DNA of 64,000 nucleotides from Azospirillum sp. TSA2s (lineage in GTDB: Bacteria; Pseudomonadota; Alphaproteobacteria; Azospirillales; Azospirillaceae). The position numbers were made by a program, and so were the translations under genes. The notes beneath the pieces were generated by a model. The model was given only the letters and a program-made list of their open reading frames with translations, was not told where the DNA came from and ran no database searches. Shown one piece after another: positions 17,502 through 26,866 of this stretch; position 1 is the first letter of the stretch; every line of letters starts with the position of its first letter. Location: NCBI RefSeq assembly GCF_004923315.1, contig NZ_CP039645.1:539001-603000 (forward strand). The letters are read 5' to 3'.

Positions 17502-17610
17502 GGCATGTCCTTTTGTGTTTGCGTTTCCTGCAGGGCGTGCCTGCGCAGGGCCAACTCCCGCCGCCGGATCTGCTCCCGCCGCCGGGGTCCGCGCATTGGT
17601 GGAAGACTGC

Positions 17611-17927
17611 CTATTTCTGCGGCGGCACCAGAATCCGGAACTCGTGCTGGGGATTTCGGGGAAACGGACCCTGACCAAGATGAACGCCTGCGCCGCCTGT
17701 TCGTCCGTCCAATCGGCGGGCAGGCGCACCTCCGCACCGTAGCTCGCCCAGTTGCGGGTGGAGGCGCCGGAGGTGTGGCCGGCCCGCGCCAGATCGAGCG
17801 TGTCGGGAAAGAACGGCAGGTCATCGAAGCGGATTTCCGCCGACAGGCCCGACCCGCGGCAAATCTCCAGCAGATGGCGGAGCAGGCCGTACCCTACGTC
17901 GGTGCAGGCGGATTGCCCGCCTTCCAA
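17611..17927 (-). pseudogene. selD: selD (selenide, water dikinase) 3' remnant
   Basis: About 78 codons (17693-17927) read as the middle to C-terminal part of SelD: ACTDVGYGLLRHLLEICRGS, then LDLARAGHTSGASTRNWASY and GAEVRLP. These match the SelD pattern CTDVTGFGLLGHL and RNWASYG. A stop lies immediately upstream in frame. The expected DPQTSGGLL motif is degraded or frame-shifted: another frame gives NPQHEF..ILV before a TAG at 17611. The N-terminal half with the catalytic Cys/Sec and the ATP site is absent. No selA, selB or selenocysteine tRNA is seen. It is a dead fragment, probably left by deletion of a selenoprotein locus. Confidence 0.7.
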
Positions 17928-18089
17928 TCACACGGGAGGTGCGGGGACGCACCGTCGCTTGTGGTTCCGCCGTCCGGATCGGAAAGGTCATGACAGTGAT
18001 CGGGACCGGGCAACTGATCTGTCGGTCGAGGTCCCGACGGGGCTCTACGTCGAAAGCGGATAGCCCCCTGATGAAATGCTGTTCCAATG

Positions 18090-18111
18090 GCTTGGCCGCA
18101 TGGTGCCAAGC
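18090..18111. promoter_or_regulatory. Inverted repeat upstream of act operon
   Basis: GCTTGGC and GCCAAGC are exact inverted repeats with an eight-base spacer, typical of a dimeric regulator site. It lies about 300 bases before actA. No other gene starts between here and 18271. Function is inferred from symmetry and position only. Confidence 0.35.
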
Positions 18112-18121
18112 GCCCGGAGCA

Positions 18122-18137
18122 GTCGGGCTAGCCCGAC
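18122..18137. promoter_or_regulatory. 16-base perfect palindrome upstream of act operon
   Basis: GTCGGGCTAGCCCGAC is a perfect palindrome without a spacer, ten bases after the neighbouring inverted repeat. It may be an operator or form a transcript hairpin. The 17928-18270 stretch otherwise holds no recognisable gene. Confidence 0.35.
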
Positions 18138-18270
18138 CGAAGCCATGGAACCGGATCGCGGATGGGGGACTTGTACGGATGAACGCCAACCCCGATGCCG
18201 TTCCCTCGCCCCGTTCCTCGTCCCGGTCGAGCCCACACAATGCCGGGCCGGAAAATAGGGAGACACAGCC

Positions 18271-18381
18271 ATGGACCGACGCCGCTTCTTCAAAGCGGCC
18301 GCAGCAGCCGGACTGGTGGCTGCCGCAGGACCGACGCGCATCGCGCAACCTGTCGAAAATCTCTGGGAACTGCCGGCGTGA
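18271..18381 (+). CDS. 36-residue twin-arginine leader peptide ORF
   Basis: This short ORF encodes a near-ideal Tat signal: MDRRRFFKAAAAAGLVAAAG, then about 16 more residues to a stop. An AGGGAGA element lies upstream. It resembles small formate-dehydrogenase-associated Tat peptides or the amputated N-terminus of a Tat-exported enzyme. The selD remnant next door supports the idea of a relic of a selenocysteine formate dehydrogenase. Alternatively it is a functional leader translated just before actA, which starts 14 bases downstream. No mature domain follows. Confidence 0.5.
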   Translation: MDRRRFFKAAAAAGLVAAAGPTRIAQPVENLWELPA

Positions 18382-18395
18382 CGGGGGAGTGAACC

Positions 18396-19049
18396 GTGCC
18401 GGGAGTCTTCAGCCCCACCGCCAACATCGCGACCAAGCTGGTGCTCTACACGCTGCTGGCCGGACTGGTCACGCTGGTCGGCGGCGCGTGGTTCTTCCCC
18501 AGCACCACCTATGCGACACGGCAGGGCATCGTGCAGCCGCAGCCGGTGCCCTTCAGCCACGAGCATCACGTCGGCGGTCTGGGGCTGGACTGCCGCTATT
18601 GCCACACTTCGGTGGAGGAGTCGCCCAGCGCCGGGCTGCCGCCGACCCACACCTGCATGACCTGCCATTCGCAGATCTGGACCAACTCGGAGCTGCTGGC
18701 CCCGGTCCGCCAAAGCCTCGCCACCGGCAAGCCAATCCGCTGGAACCGTGTCAACAAGCTGCCCGACTACGTCTTCTTCAACCACAGCATCCATGTCGCC
18801 AAGGGCGTGGCCTGCACCACCTGCCACGGGCCGGTGGACACCATGCCCCTGACCTGGAAGGGAGCGAGCCTGCAGATGAGCTGGTGCCTGGACTGCCACC
18901 GCGACCCTGCCCCGAACCTGCGCCCGAAGGAGGCGGTCTTCGACACCGACTGGAAGCGGACCGCGGTGACGCCGTCCGGCAAGCAGTTGATGGCGCGCTA
19001 CCACATCCATCCCGAAACCCTGTCCGACTGCTCGGTGTGCCACCGATGA
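18396..19049 (+). CDS. actA: Alternative complex III pentahaem cytochrome ActA
   Basis: This 217-residue c-type cytochrome has one N-terminal membrane anchor (about 15-32) and five CXXCH motifs (CRYCH, CMTCH, CTTCH, CLDCH, CSVCH). ActA is the pentahaem subunit of alternative complex III, which oxidises quinol and passes electrons to cytochrome c or directly to an oxidase. The start is GTG 18396 preceded by GGGGGAG. The stop overlaps the actB start. The order actA-B-C-D-E-F that follows is the canonical one, which makes the assignment firm. Confidence 0.93.
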   Translation: MPGVFSPTANIATKLVLYTLLAGLVTLVGGAWFFPSTTYATRQGIVQPQPVPFSHEHHVGGLGLDCRYCHTSVEESPSAGLPPTHTCMTCHSQIWTNSELLAPVRQSLATGKPIRWNRVNKLPDYVFFNHSIHVAKGVACTTCHGPVDTMPLTWKGASLQMSWCLDCHRDPAPNLRPKEAVFDTDWKRTAVTPSGKQLMARYHIHPETLSDCSVCHR

Positions 19050-22033
19050 CGGAGCGGCGGGAGGAGTTGGCCCGGCGGATCGAGGGCCGATTGGCCGGGC
19101 GTAGCGGCCGGGCGCTGTGGCGCAGCCTGGAGGAGCTGTCGCGCGAGCCGGCGGTGGTGGAGTTGCTGCGCGCCGAGTTCCCCGGCCTGCCGGATCTTGC
19201 GGAGGCGCGGGTCGGCCGCCGCCGGCTGCTGGAACTGATGGGCGCCTCCTTCGCGCTGGCCGGGCTGTCTGGCTGCGGGCCGGGAGAGGCGGCGGGAGAT
19301 GCCGCAGATCAGGCAATTCCCTATGTAGCGATGCCGCCCGGTCTCGTTCCCGGCGTCGCCCGCCATTTCGCCACCGCCGTCACACGCGGCGGCTATGCCG
19401 ACGGTGTGCTGGCCATCCACCAGATGGGGCGCCCGGTCCAGCTGGAGGGCAATCCGGAACATCCCGCCAGCCTCGGCGCGCTTGACCCGATCATCCAGGC
19501 GAGCATCCTTGACCTCTACGACCCCGACCGCTCGCGCATGGTGCTGACCGCCGGCCGGGCGGCCAGCGTCAATGGACTGGTCAAGGCGCTGGTCGACCGC
19601 CTGCCCGCCCTGGGCGCGCACGGCGGCGACGGGCTACGGCTGCTGACCGGCACCGTCACCTCTCCCACGCTCGCCGGGCAGATCGCCGCGTTGAAGCAGC
19701 GCTTCCCAGCGCTGCAATGGCACCGCTGGGAAGCGGACGGGCGTGACACGGTGCGGGCCGGGGCGATGCTGGCGTTCGGGCGACCGGCGGATACGGTTCT
19801 GCATCTCGACCGGGCAAAGACGATCCTGGCGGTGGAAAGCGACGTCCTCGACAGCGCGCCGGGCCATCTGCGCTATGCCCGCGATTTCGCCCGCCGCCGC
19901 CGCGCGGCCGAAGAGGGCCGGCCGGAGGAAATGAGCCGCCTCTATGCGGTGGAAAGCGTGCCGACGCTGGCCGGCGCCCGCGCCGACCATCGCTTCGCCG
20001 CCCGCCCGGACGAGGTGGAGGCGGTGGTGCACGCGCTCGCCGCCGAGCTTGGCGTCGGGCCAGCGGAGTGGCGCCAGGGTGCCCCCGGCTGGCTCGGCGC
20101 CGTCGCCCGCGACCTGTCCGCCAACCGCGGCGCGGCGCTGGTTCATGCCGGGCCGGCGCAATCTGCGGCGGTCCATGCGTTGGTCCACGCCATCAACGGA
20201 GCACTGGGCGCACCCGGCCATACGGTGAGCTATATCGAGCCGGTGGAGGCCGATCCGGTCGACCATGGCGAGTCGCTGAAAGGACTGGTCGCCGACATGG
20301 CGGCCGGACGGGTCGACACATTGCTGATCCTGGGCAGCAACCCTATCTTCACCGCGCCCGTCGACCTCGATTTCGCCGGGGCGTTGGGAAAGGTCCCGTT
20401 GTCTGTCCATCTCGGCACCGCGGTGGACGAGACCGCCATGCTCTGCACATGGCATGTGCCGGAGGCGCATGAGCTGGAACGCTGGGGCGACGCGCGGGCC
20501 TTCGACGGCACCGTCACCATCCAGCAGCCGCAGATCAAGCCCTTGTGGGGCGGCTGGTCGCCACACGAGCTGTTGGCGGTCTTCACCGGCGAGACGCGGC
20601 CCGATGGTTACGCCATCCTGCGCGCTGCCTGGATCGAAAGATTCCAGGGCAAAGGCGATGGGGAGCGGCTGTGGGCCGACGCCCTGCGCACCGGCGTGGT
20701 GCCGGACAGCGCCGCCGCACCGGTTTCCGTTTCGCCTGCGTCCGATCTCGCAACCCGGCTGCCGCCGGCGCCGGCACGACCGGACGGCGGGACGCTGACC
20801 GCTCTGTTCCGGCCGGATCCCTGGCTGCGCGACGGGCGGTTCGCCAATCTCGGCTGGCTGCAGGAGCTGCCGCGCCCCTTCACCACCTTGACCTGGGACA
20901 ATGCCCTGCTGATGGCGCCGGCAACCGCGGAGCGGCTGGGCCTGCAGAACGAGGATGTGGTGGAGGTACGCACAGCCACCGGCCAACTTCGCGCGCCGGT
21001 CTGGCGGGTGACCGGTCATGCCCCCGACTGCGTCACCCTGCCCTTCGGCTTCGGCCGCAAGGTGGTGGGCCGGGTCGGGCGCGGCGTCGGCTTCGACGCC
21101 TTCAGGCTGCGGCCGCTCGACCATCTCTGGCAACTGCCGGGGGTGGAGCTGCGCAAGACCGGCGAGACCTACCGGCTGGCCGCCACCCAGCACCACCAGC
21201 TGATCGACAGCCCCGACGTGGTCCGTCACGCCACGCTGGACGAGTTCCGCCAGGATCCCGGCTTCGCCAAGCGCAAGGAGCCGGAACACTCGCTCTATCC
21301 CGATTACGAGTATCCGCGGAACGCCTGGGGCATGGCGATCAACCTTAACTCCTGCATCGGCTGCAGCGCCTGCACCGCCGCCTGCCAGGGGGAGAACAAC
21401 ATCGCCGTCGTCGGCAAGGAGCAGGTGCTGCGGAACCGCCAATTGCACTGGATCCGCATCGACACCTGGTACGAGGGCGAGGCGGAGGCGCCGGATCAGA
21501 CCTATTTCCAGCCGATGCCCTGCATGCATTGCGAAAACGCGCCCTGCGAGGTGGTCTGCCCGGTCGGGGCGACCATGCATGACGCCGACGGTCTGAACGT
21601 GATGGTCTACAACCGCTGCGTCGGCACCCGGTTCTGCTCCAACAACTGTCCCTACAAAGTCCGGCGCTTCAACTACTTCAACTATTCGGCGGACGACAAC
21701 CGGCTGTCGCAATCCTGGAACCCAGACGTTTCCGTGCGGGCGCGCGGCGTCATGGAGAAATGCACCTATTGCATCCAGCGAATCCGCAACGCCCGCATCA
21801 CCGCCGACCGCGAGAACCGGCCGATCCGCGACGGCGACGTGAAGACCGCCTGCCAGCAGGCCTGCCCGGCGGAGGCCATCGTCTTCGGCGACTTGAACGA
21901 CAAGGACAGCGCGGTCAGCCGCCGCAAGGCGAGCCCGCTGGACTATGGCGTGCTGACCGAATTGAACACCAAGCCACGCACGACTTACGAGGCGCGGCTG
22001 CGCAACCCCAACCCCGAAATCCAGGAGGTGTGA
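19046..22033 (+). CDS. actB: Alternative complex III iron-sulfur subunit ActB
   Basis: This 995-residue subunit fuses a molybdopterin-oxidoreductase-like N-terminal domain (cofactor-less in known ActB) with a four-cluster ferredoxin-like C-terminal domain (from about residue 765). The cysteine motifs visible are CIGCSACTAAC, CMHCENAPCEVVC, CVGTRFCSNNC and CTYC...CQQAC. A short Arg-rich, hydrophobic stretch ending in SGCG near residue 75 resembles a Tat/lipoprotein signal embedded after an N-terminal extension, as in other ActB proteins. It starts within the actA stop (ATGA), and actC follows after four bases. Confidence 0.93.
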   Translation: MTERREELARRIEGRLAGRSGRALWRSLEELSREPAVVELLRAEFPGLPDLAEARVGRRRLLELMGASFALAGLSGCGPGEAAGDAADQAIPYVAMPPGLVPGVARHFATAVTRGGYADGVLAIHQMGRPVQLEGNPEHPASLGALDPIIQASILDLYDPDRSRMVLTAGRAASVNGLVKALVDRLPALGAHGGDGLRLLTGTVTSPTLAGQIAALKQRFPALQWHRWEADGRDTVRAGAMLAFGRPADTVLHLDRAKTILAVESDVLDSAPGHLRYARDFARRRRAAEEGRPEEMSRLYAVESVPTLAGARADHRFAARPDEVEAVVHALAAELGVGPAEWRQGAPGWLGAVARDLSANRGAALVHAGPAQSAAVHALVHAINGALGAPGHTVSYIEPVEADPVDHGESLKGLVADMAAGRVDTLLILGSNPIFTAPVDLDFAGALGKVPLSVHLGTAVDETAMLCTWHVPEAHELERWGDARAFDGTVTIQQPQIKPLWGGWSPHELLAVFTGETRPDGYAILRAAWIERFQGKGDGERLWADALRTGVVPDSAAAPVSVSPASDLATRLPPAPARPDGGTLTALFRPDPWLRDGRFANLGWLQELPRPFTTLTWDNALLMAPATAERLGLQNEDVVEVRTATGQLRAPVWRVTGHAPDCVTLPFGFGRKVVGRVGRGVGFDAFRLRPLDHLWQLPGVELRKTGETYRLAATQHHQLIDSPDVVRHATLDEFRQDPGFAKRKEPEHSLYPDYEYPRNAWGMAINLNSCIGCSACTAACQGENNIAVVGKEQVLRNRQLHWIRIDTWYEGEAEAPDQTYFQPMPCMHCENAPCEVVCPVGATMHDADGLNVMVYNRCVGTRFCSNNCPYKVRRFNYFNYSADDNRLSQSWNPDVSVRARGVMEKCTYCIQRIRNARITADRENRPIRDGDVKTACQQACPAEAIVFGDLNDKDSAVSRRKASPLDYGVLTELNTKPRTTYEARLRNPNPEIQEV

Positions 22034-22037
22034 GGCG

Positions 22038-23426
22038 GTGGGCGCATCTCCCGAAACCAGACAGGAGCTGAACAGGGTCACCCATATGGACGTGATTGGG
22101 CCGGGCGTGACCGCGCTGTCGGTGACCGTCCATGTCAGTGACCTCGTGCTGGAACGCCGCACGCCCCTCTGGTGGTGGGCCGGCTTCGGGCTGTCGCTCG
22201 GTCTGCTCGGCCTGTTCGTGGTGGCGCTCGGCTGGCTGTTCATCCGCGGCGTCGGCATCTGGGGCATCGACTGGCCGGTCGCCTGGGGCTTCGCCATTGG
22301 AAACTATGTCTGGTGGGTCGGCATGGCGAGCGGCGGGACGCTGATTTCCGCCCTGTTCTTCCTGACCCGGTCGGAATGGCGCAGCGCCACCAGCCGCATC
22401 GCCGAGACCATGACGGTGTTCTGCGTCGCCTGCGCCGGGGTCATGCCGGTCATCCATCTTGGGCGCTGGTGGTATTTCTACTGGCTGTTCCCCTATCCCA
22501 ACACGATGGCGCTGTGGCCGCAGTTCCGCAGCCCGCTGCATTGGGATTTCGTCGCCATCCTGGTCTATGTCGCCGGATCGATGCTGTTCTGGTATGTCGG
22601 GCTGCTGCCCGACCTCGCCACCCTGCGCGACCGGGCGCGGCGGCGCTGGCAGCGGGTGCTGTATGGGCTGCTGGCGCTGGGCTGGCAGGGATCGTCGCGG
22701 CACTGGCGCCAGTTCAAGATTCTCTATGGGCTGTTCGCCGCCCTGATGGCGCCGCTGGTCTGTTCCATCCACAGCATCGTCGGACTGGATTTCGCCGGTG
22801 GCCTGACGCCGGGATGGCACGAGACGCAGTTCCCGCCCTATTTCGTCTTCGGCGCCGCGCTGTCCGGCTTCGCCGTGGTGCTGATGCTGGTCATCCCGCT
22901 GCGACGGGCGCTGGACCTCACCGGCTTCATCACGCTCCGCCACATCGACGTGCTGGCGCGGCTGATGCTGACCGCCAGCCTGCTGCTGTCCTACTGCTAT
23001 CTGATCGAGGTGTTCATGCCCTTCTACCGCGGGGAGGAGCACGAGATCACGGTGGTGATGTCGGAACTCGGCGGCTATTACGCGCCCTGGTACTGGGCGA
23101 AGATCATCCTGAACGGCGTCGTGCCGCAACTGTTGTGGATCCGGCCGCTGCGGCTGAACCGCCCACTGCTGTTCCTGGTCGCGCTGTGCGTGGTCGTCGG
23201 CATGTGGATCGAACGCTACGTCATCGTCGTCGGCGGCCTGCACCGGAACTACACGGAATCGAGCTGGTTCGTCTTCATGCCGACTTTCTGGGACTGGGCG
23301 ACGCTGGCCGGGTCGGTGGGCCTGTTCCTGACCGGCTTCTTCCTGGCGCTGCGCTTCATCCCGATGGTGTCGATGTTCGAACTGCGCGAACTCCTCCACA
23401 AGAAGCGGGCGGAGGGCGGGCGATGA
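22038..23426 (+). CDS. actC: Alternative complex III membrane subunit ActC (NrfD-like)
   Basis: This 462-residue integral membrane protein has about ten helices and belongs to the NrfD/PsrC family. ActC is the main quinol-binding membrane subunit. Helix-associated motifs include [20 protein letters not shown] near the N-terminus and a conserved [18 protein letters not shown] region. GTG 22038 is preferred, with CAGGAGG nine bases upstream; ATG 22086 is an alternative. It overlaps the actD start by four bases. Confidence 0.92.
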   Translation: MGASPETRQELNRVTHMDVIGPGVTALSVTVHVSDLVLERRTPLWWWAGFGLSLGLLGLFVVALGWLFIRGVGIWGIDWPVAWGFAIGNYVWWVGMASGGTLISALFFLTRSEWRSATSRIAETMTVFCVACAGVMPVIHLGRWWYFYWLFPYPNTMALWPQFRSPLHWDFVAILVYVAGSMLFWYVGLLPDLATLRDRARRRWQRVLYGLLALGWQGSSRHWRQFKILYGLFAALMAPLVCSIHSIVGLDFAGGLTPGWHETQFPPYFVFGAALSGFAVVLMLVIPLRRALDLTGFITLRHIDVLARLMLTASLLLSYCYLIEVFMPFYRGEEHEITVVMSELGGYYAPWYWAKIILNGVVPQLLWIRPLRLNRPLLFLVALCVVVGMWIERYVIVVGGLHRNYTESSWFVFMPTFWDWATLAGSVGLFLTGFFLALRFIPMVSMFELRELLHKKRAEGGR

Positions 23427-23974
23427 GCGCGCATCGCGGCACCGGCCACACAATCCGCGGCACGCTGGCCGCCTTCGACAGCCCCGATGCGATGCTGGAA
23501 GCCCTGCGCCGCCTGCGGCAGGAGGGGTTCACCGGGCTGGAGGTCTACAGCCCCTATGCGGTGGAGGAGGTGGACGAGTTGCTGGGCCGCAAATCACGGG
23601 CCTTGCCACTGATCATCGTGGCGGCCGGCGTGGTGGGTGCGGTCGGCGGCTTCCTCCTGCAATATTGGGGCATGGTGCTGAGCTATCCGCTGAACATCGG
23701 CGGACGGCCGCTGAACAGTTGGCCAGCCTTCAGCACCACGACGTTCGAACTGGCGGCGCTGGCCATCCTGCTGGTCGGCTTTTTTGCCTTCTGCAAGTTC
23801 TGCCGACTGCCGCGCCTCTACGATCCGATCTTCGATGCGCCCGGGTTCGAACATGCCTCGCAGGACCGGTTCCTGATCTGGATCGCGGAGCGGGAGGGGC
23901 GCGACGACAGCGACCTGTTGCAACGGCTGCTGCCCCATGGCGAAGGCGTAAAGATCGACGAGGTGCCGGCATGA
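23423..23974 (+). CDS. actD: Alternative complex III subunit ActD (DUF3341)
   Basis: This 183-residue protein of the DUF3341 family has an N-terminal soluble alpha/beta region ([20 protein letters not shown]) followed by two transmembrane helices (about 60-85 and 105-130). Its C-terminus lies on the cytoplasmic side. It is a structural subunit of alternative complex III. The ATG overlaps the actC stop, and its own stop overlaps the actE start, so expression is coupled. Confidence 0.92.
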   Translation: MSAHRGTGHTIRGTLAAFDSPDAMLEALRRLRQEGFTGLEVYSPYAVEEVDELLGRKSRALPLIIVAAGVVGAVGGFLLQYWGMVLSYPLNIGGRPLNSWPAFSTTTFELAALAILLVGFFAFCKFCRLPRLYDPIFDAPGFEHASQDRFLIWIAEREGRDDSDLLQRLLPHGEGVKIDEVPA

Positions 23975-24489
23975 TCCGGCTGTTTCCCCTCGCCCTTCTG
24001 CTGAGCGCGGCGACGCTGCTGGGGGCCTGCGACAACATGGCGAAGCAGCCGCGCGACAAGACCTGGACGCCCGCCAATGCCGACTCAGGCAGCCGGGCTT
24101 GGCCGCCGGAGCCGGCGCCCAACACCGTCGCGCGCGAGGACCGGCCGCAACCGGCCCCGGCATTGACGGCGGCCCTGCTCGACCGTGGCAAAGAGCGCTA
24201 CGAGATCTATTGCACGCCCTGCCACGGCTATCTCGGCGACGGCAACGGCATGATCGTCCAGCGCGGCTTCCCGCATCCGCCCTCCTTCCACAGCGAGGCG
24301 TTGCGCAACGCCCCAACCCGGCATTTCTACGACGTCGCCACCAACGGCTGGGGGGCGATGTATTCCTATGCCGACCGCGTCACCCCCGACGACCGCTGGG
24401 CCATCGCCGCCTACATCCGGGCGCTGCAGGCAAGCCAGAACACCGCCGCGACAGAGTTGCCGGACGATGTGCGGGGGACGCTGCGATGA
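23971..24489 (+). CDS. actE: Alternative complex III monohaem cytochrome ActE
   Basis: This 172-residue lipoprotein cytochrome c has a signal with lipobox LLGAC, so the mature protein is lipid-anchored on the periplasmic side. A single haem motif CTPCH is near residue 75, with a probable Met axial ligand later. ActE may hand electrons from the pentahaem ActA to the oxidase or soluble cytochrome. It is coupled by ATGA overlaps to both neighbours. Confidence 0.92.
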   Translation: MIRLFPLALLLSAATLLGACDNMAKQPRDKTWTPANADSGSRAWPPEPAPNTVAREDRPQPAPALTAALLDRGKERYEIYCTPCHGYLGDGNGMIVQRGFPHPPSFHSEALRNAPTRHFYDVATNGWGAMYSYADRVTPDDRWAIAAYIRALQASQNTAATELPDDVRGTLR

Positions 24490-25577
24490 GCCGGCGCCCG
24501 CTTCTCGCCGCCATCGGCGTGGCACTGGCCGGTGGTGCGGTCTGCGCCATCGGCGCGCTGGTCGATCCGCAGGCCGTGCTGCGCGGCTGGCTAGCGTCCT
24601 TCGCCTTCTGGATCGGGCTGCCGCTGGGCGCCATGATGCTGCTGTTCGCCCATGACCTGACCGGCGGGCGATGGGGCTCGGCCGCAGTGCCGCCCCTGCG
24701 CGCCATGGTCGCCGTGCTGCCGCTGGCGCTCCTGCTTCTGGTGCCGGTGCTGATCCTGCTGCCGGAGCTGTACCCCTGGGCAAGGCCGGTGGAGGCCATG
24801 CATCTGAAGAACCGTTTCTACCTGAACACCCCCTTCTTCTACGGGCGGGCGGCGGTCTATGTCGTGGTCTGGCTCGGGCTGGCCCTGGCAGCGCTGCTGC
24901 GCTCGGGACGGGACCGCAACCCGCTGGCGGCACCGGGGCTGATCCTGCTGGGGCTGACCGTCACCTTCGCCTCCTTCGACTGGTTCATGTCGGTGGAGCC
25001 CGATTGGGGGTCCAGCATCTACGGGATGATGATCGTCAGCGGTCAGCTTCTTGGTGCCCTGGCGCTGGCGACGCTGGCGGCAATCCTGGGCGGACGGACG
25101 GACGCGGGGCAGAGGAGGGACCTTGGCAGCCTGCTGATCGCCGCCATTCTGCTGTGGTTCTACCTGTCCTTCATGCAGTTCCTGATCGTCTGGCAGGAGA
25201 ATCTGCCGCACGAGATCACTTGGTACGTCGCGCGCCTGTCCGGCGGCTGGGGCTGGATCGCGGTGCTGGGCGCGCTGGCGCAGGGAGCATTGCCGTTCGC
25301 GGCCCTGATCTGGTGGCCGGTCAAGCGCAGCCGGGGCGGCTTGGCGGCCATCTGCCTGCTGCTGCTGGCCGCGCATCTGCTGGAATGCTGGTGGCTGATC
25401 CTGCCGGGGCTGGAGGGCGGCTTCACCTGGTTCGCCCCCGCCGCGACACTGGCGATGGGTGGCGCCGGCATGGCGGTGTTCCTGTGGCGCTTGGGCGCCG
25501 ACCGGCGACACTCGGGCCGGAGCGGGCACGTCACCCGCGCCGACAGCCTGATGGCGGAAGGCGTTCGCCATGGATAA
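24486..25577 (+). CDS. actF: Alternative complex III membrane subunit ActF
   Basis: This 363-residue membrane protein has about ten helices and resembles ActC distantly, as is usual for ActF. Conserved stretches include [18 protein letters not shown] and [19 protein letters not shown] in the middle of the protein. The ATG overlaps the actE stop, and the 3' end overlaps the next gene by eight bases. It completes the six-subunit complex. Confidence 0.92.
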   Translation: MSRRPLLAAIGVALAGGAVCAIGALVDPQAVLRGWLASFAFWIGLPLGAMMLLFAHDLTGGRWGSAAVPPLRAMVAVLPLALLLLVPVLILLPELYPWARPVEAMHLKNRFYLNTPFFYGRAAVYVVVWLGLALAALLRSGRDRNPLAAPGLILLGLTVTFASFDWFMSVEPDWGSSIYGMMIVSGQLLGALALATLAAILGGRTDAGQRRDLGSLLIAAILLWFYLSFMQFLIVWQENLPHEITWYVARLSGGWGWIAVLGALAQGALPFAALIWWPVKRSRGGLAAICLLLLAAHLLECWWLILPGLEGGFTWFAPAATLAMGGAGMAVFLWRLGADRRHSGRSGHVTRADSLMAEGVRHG

Positions 25578-26049
25578 GGCCACACGCATCAACCGGCCCG
25601 GCATCGCCGGGACCGCGGCGGCGATTCTGTTGGGCTGGACGCGGCTGGGACGCGGCCGTTCGCCGAAGCGGCCGGACCTGGAGGGCCGCAATCCCGACAC
25701 GCGCTTCGAGAAGCGGGACACGCCGCCCTGGCTGTTCGTCCTGCTCGGCGCGCTGGCGGCCGGCCTGATCGGGACGGTCGTGGTCTCGCTGATGCTGATC
25801 TTCCCCGATGCGACCACCGACCGGAACCGCGGCCTGACGACGCCGATGCCGGAACCACGCCTGCAGACCGATCCACCCGCCGACTTCAAGCTCTACAAGG
25901 AGCGATCTTTGGAACGGCTGACCGGCTATGGCTGGGCCGACCGCGAGCGCGGCATCGCCCACATTCCCATCGACGAGGCGATGCGCCGCGTCGCCGAGCA
26001 CGGAATTCCCGACTGGCCGGCGGACGCAAGGCAGGAGGGGCAGCGATGA
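25570..26049 (+). CDS. Act/Cox-associated single-pass membrane protein
   Basis: This 159-residue protein has an N-terminal basic segment, one or two hydrophobic helices (main one about 53-78) and a soluble tail. The tail contains LQTDPPADFKLYKERSLERL, then LTGYGWADRERGIAHIPIDEAM. Proteins with this tail pattern (YGW.DR..G..RIPI..AM) recur between act and cytochrome oxidase genes, where they are thought to assist the oxidase. The exact role is unknown. It overlaps actF and the SCO gene, so it is co-translated with both. Confidence 0.7.
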   Translation: MDKATRINRPGIAGTAAAILLGWTRLGRGRSPKRPDLEGRNPDTRFEKRDTPPWLFVLLGALAAGLIGTVVVSLMLIFPDATTDRNRGLTTPMPEPRLQTDPPADFKLYKERSLERLTGYGWADRERGIAHIPIDEAMRRVAEHGIPDWPADARQEGQR

Positions 26050-26858
26050 GACGGCTCGCCATCGCCACCCTGATCGGCCTTCTGCTGGCTCTGCCCGTGA
26101 CAGGTGCGCACGCCTCTCCGACGGCCCTGCTGCCGTCCGGCTTCAAGGATTTCGCCTTCGACCAGCATCTGGGAACGCAGTTGCCGCGCGACATCCGGCT
26201 GCGCGACGAGGCCGGCCAAGCCGTCACCACCGCGGCGCTGTTCGACAAGGGGAAGCCGCTGGTTCTGGTCTTCGACTATTTCCGCTGCACGACGCTGTGC
26301 GGCGTGGTGCTGGGCGATCTGGCGGCGGCCCTCGAACAGGTGCCGCTGACGCCGGGCAAGGATTACGCGGTGATGGCGGTCAGCATCGATCCAAATGACA
26401 GCCCGGCTGACGCGGCGGCGATGAAGGCACGGCATTTCGAACGCGATCCGGCACTGGCCGGCGCCATCCACGCGCTGGTCGGCGACCCGGCCGATCAGGG
26501 GCGAGACGTGCGCCGCCTCGCCACCGCAGCCGGCTTCCCCTACAAGCTGGACGAGGCCAGCGGGCAATATGCTCATCCCACCGGCGTGGTGCTGGTCTCG
26601 CCCGGCGGGACGGTCTCCCGCTACATCCTGGGAATCGGCTACGACCCCACCGACCTGCGGCTCGGGCTGGTCGACGCCTCAAAGGGGGCCGTCGGTTCGG
26701 TGGCCGACCATCTGCTGCTGCTCTGCTACGGCTACGACCCGGCGCAGGGCAAATACAACGCCGAGGTGGGCCGCCTGATGCAGGCGACCGGCGCCGTCTC
26801 GGTCCTGGGCGTCGGGCTGCTGGTGTGGCGCGCCACCCGCCGGCCGGGAAAGGGGTGA
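26046..26858 (+). CDS. SCO-family copper chaperone
   Basis: This 270-residue SCO1/SenC-like thioredoxin-fold protein has a signal peptide (cleavage near GAHA), the copper-binding motif CTTLC near residue 80 and a conserved late histidine in QYAHPTG. A C-terminal hydrophobic helix (about 243-262) may anchor it. SCO proteins insert copper into the CuA centre of oxidase subunit II, whose gene follows directly. It is longer than typical SCO because of the C-terminal anchor. Confidence 0.88.
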   Translation: MRRLAIATLIGLLLALPVTGAHASPTALLPSGFKDFAFDQHLGTQLPRDIRLRDEAGQAVTTAALFDKGKPLVLVFDYFRCTTLCGVVLGDLAAALEQVPLTPGKDYAVMAVSIDPNDSPADAAAMKARHFERDPALAGAIHALVGDPADQGRDVRRLATAAGFPYKLDEASGQYAHPTGVVLVSPGGTVSRYILGIGYDPTDLRLGLVDASKGAVGSVADHLLLLCYGYDPAQGKYNAEVGRLMQATGAVSVLGVGLLVWRATRRPGKG

Positions 26859-26866
26859 GGCCGGCC

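Noticed and set aside
17502..17927. Treating the selD-like stretch and the small secreted protein as one 271-residue protein
   Set aside because: The secreted protein has its own signal peptide and Shine-Dalgarno, and the upstream part is a broken SelD fragment, so the joined frame is accidental.
17939..19045. Upstream extension of the actB frame by 369 codons
   Set aside because: It runs out of frame through actA, whose five CXXCH motifs show it to be the real gene. The start inside the actA stop was used.
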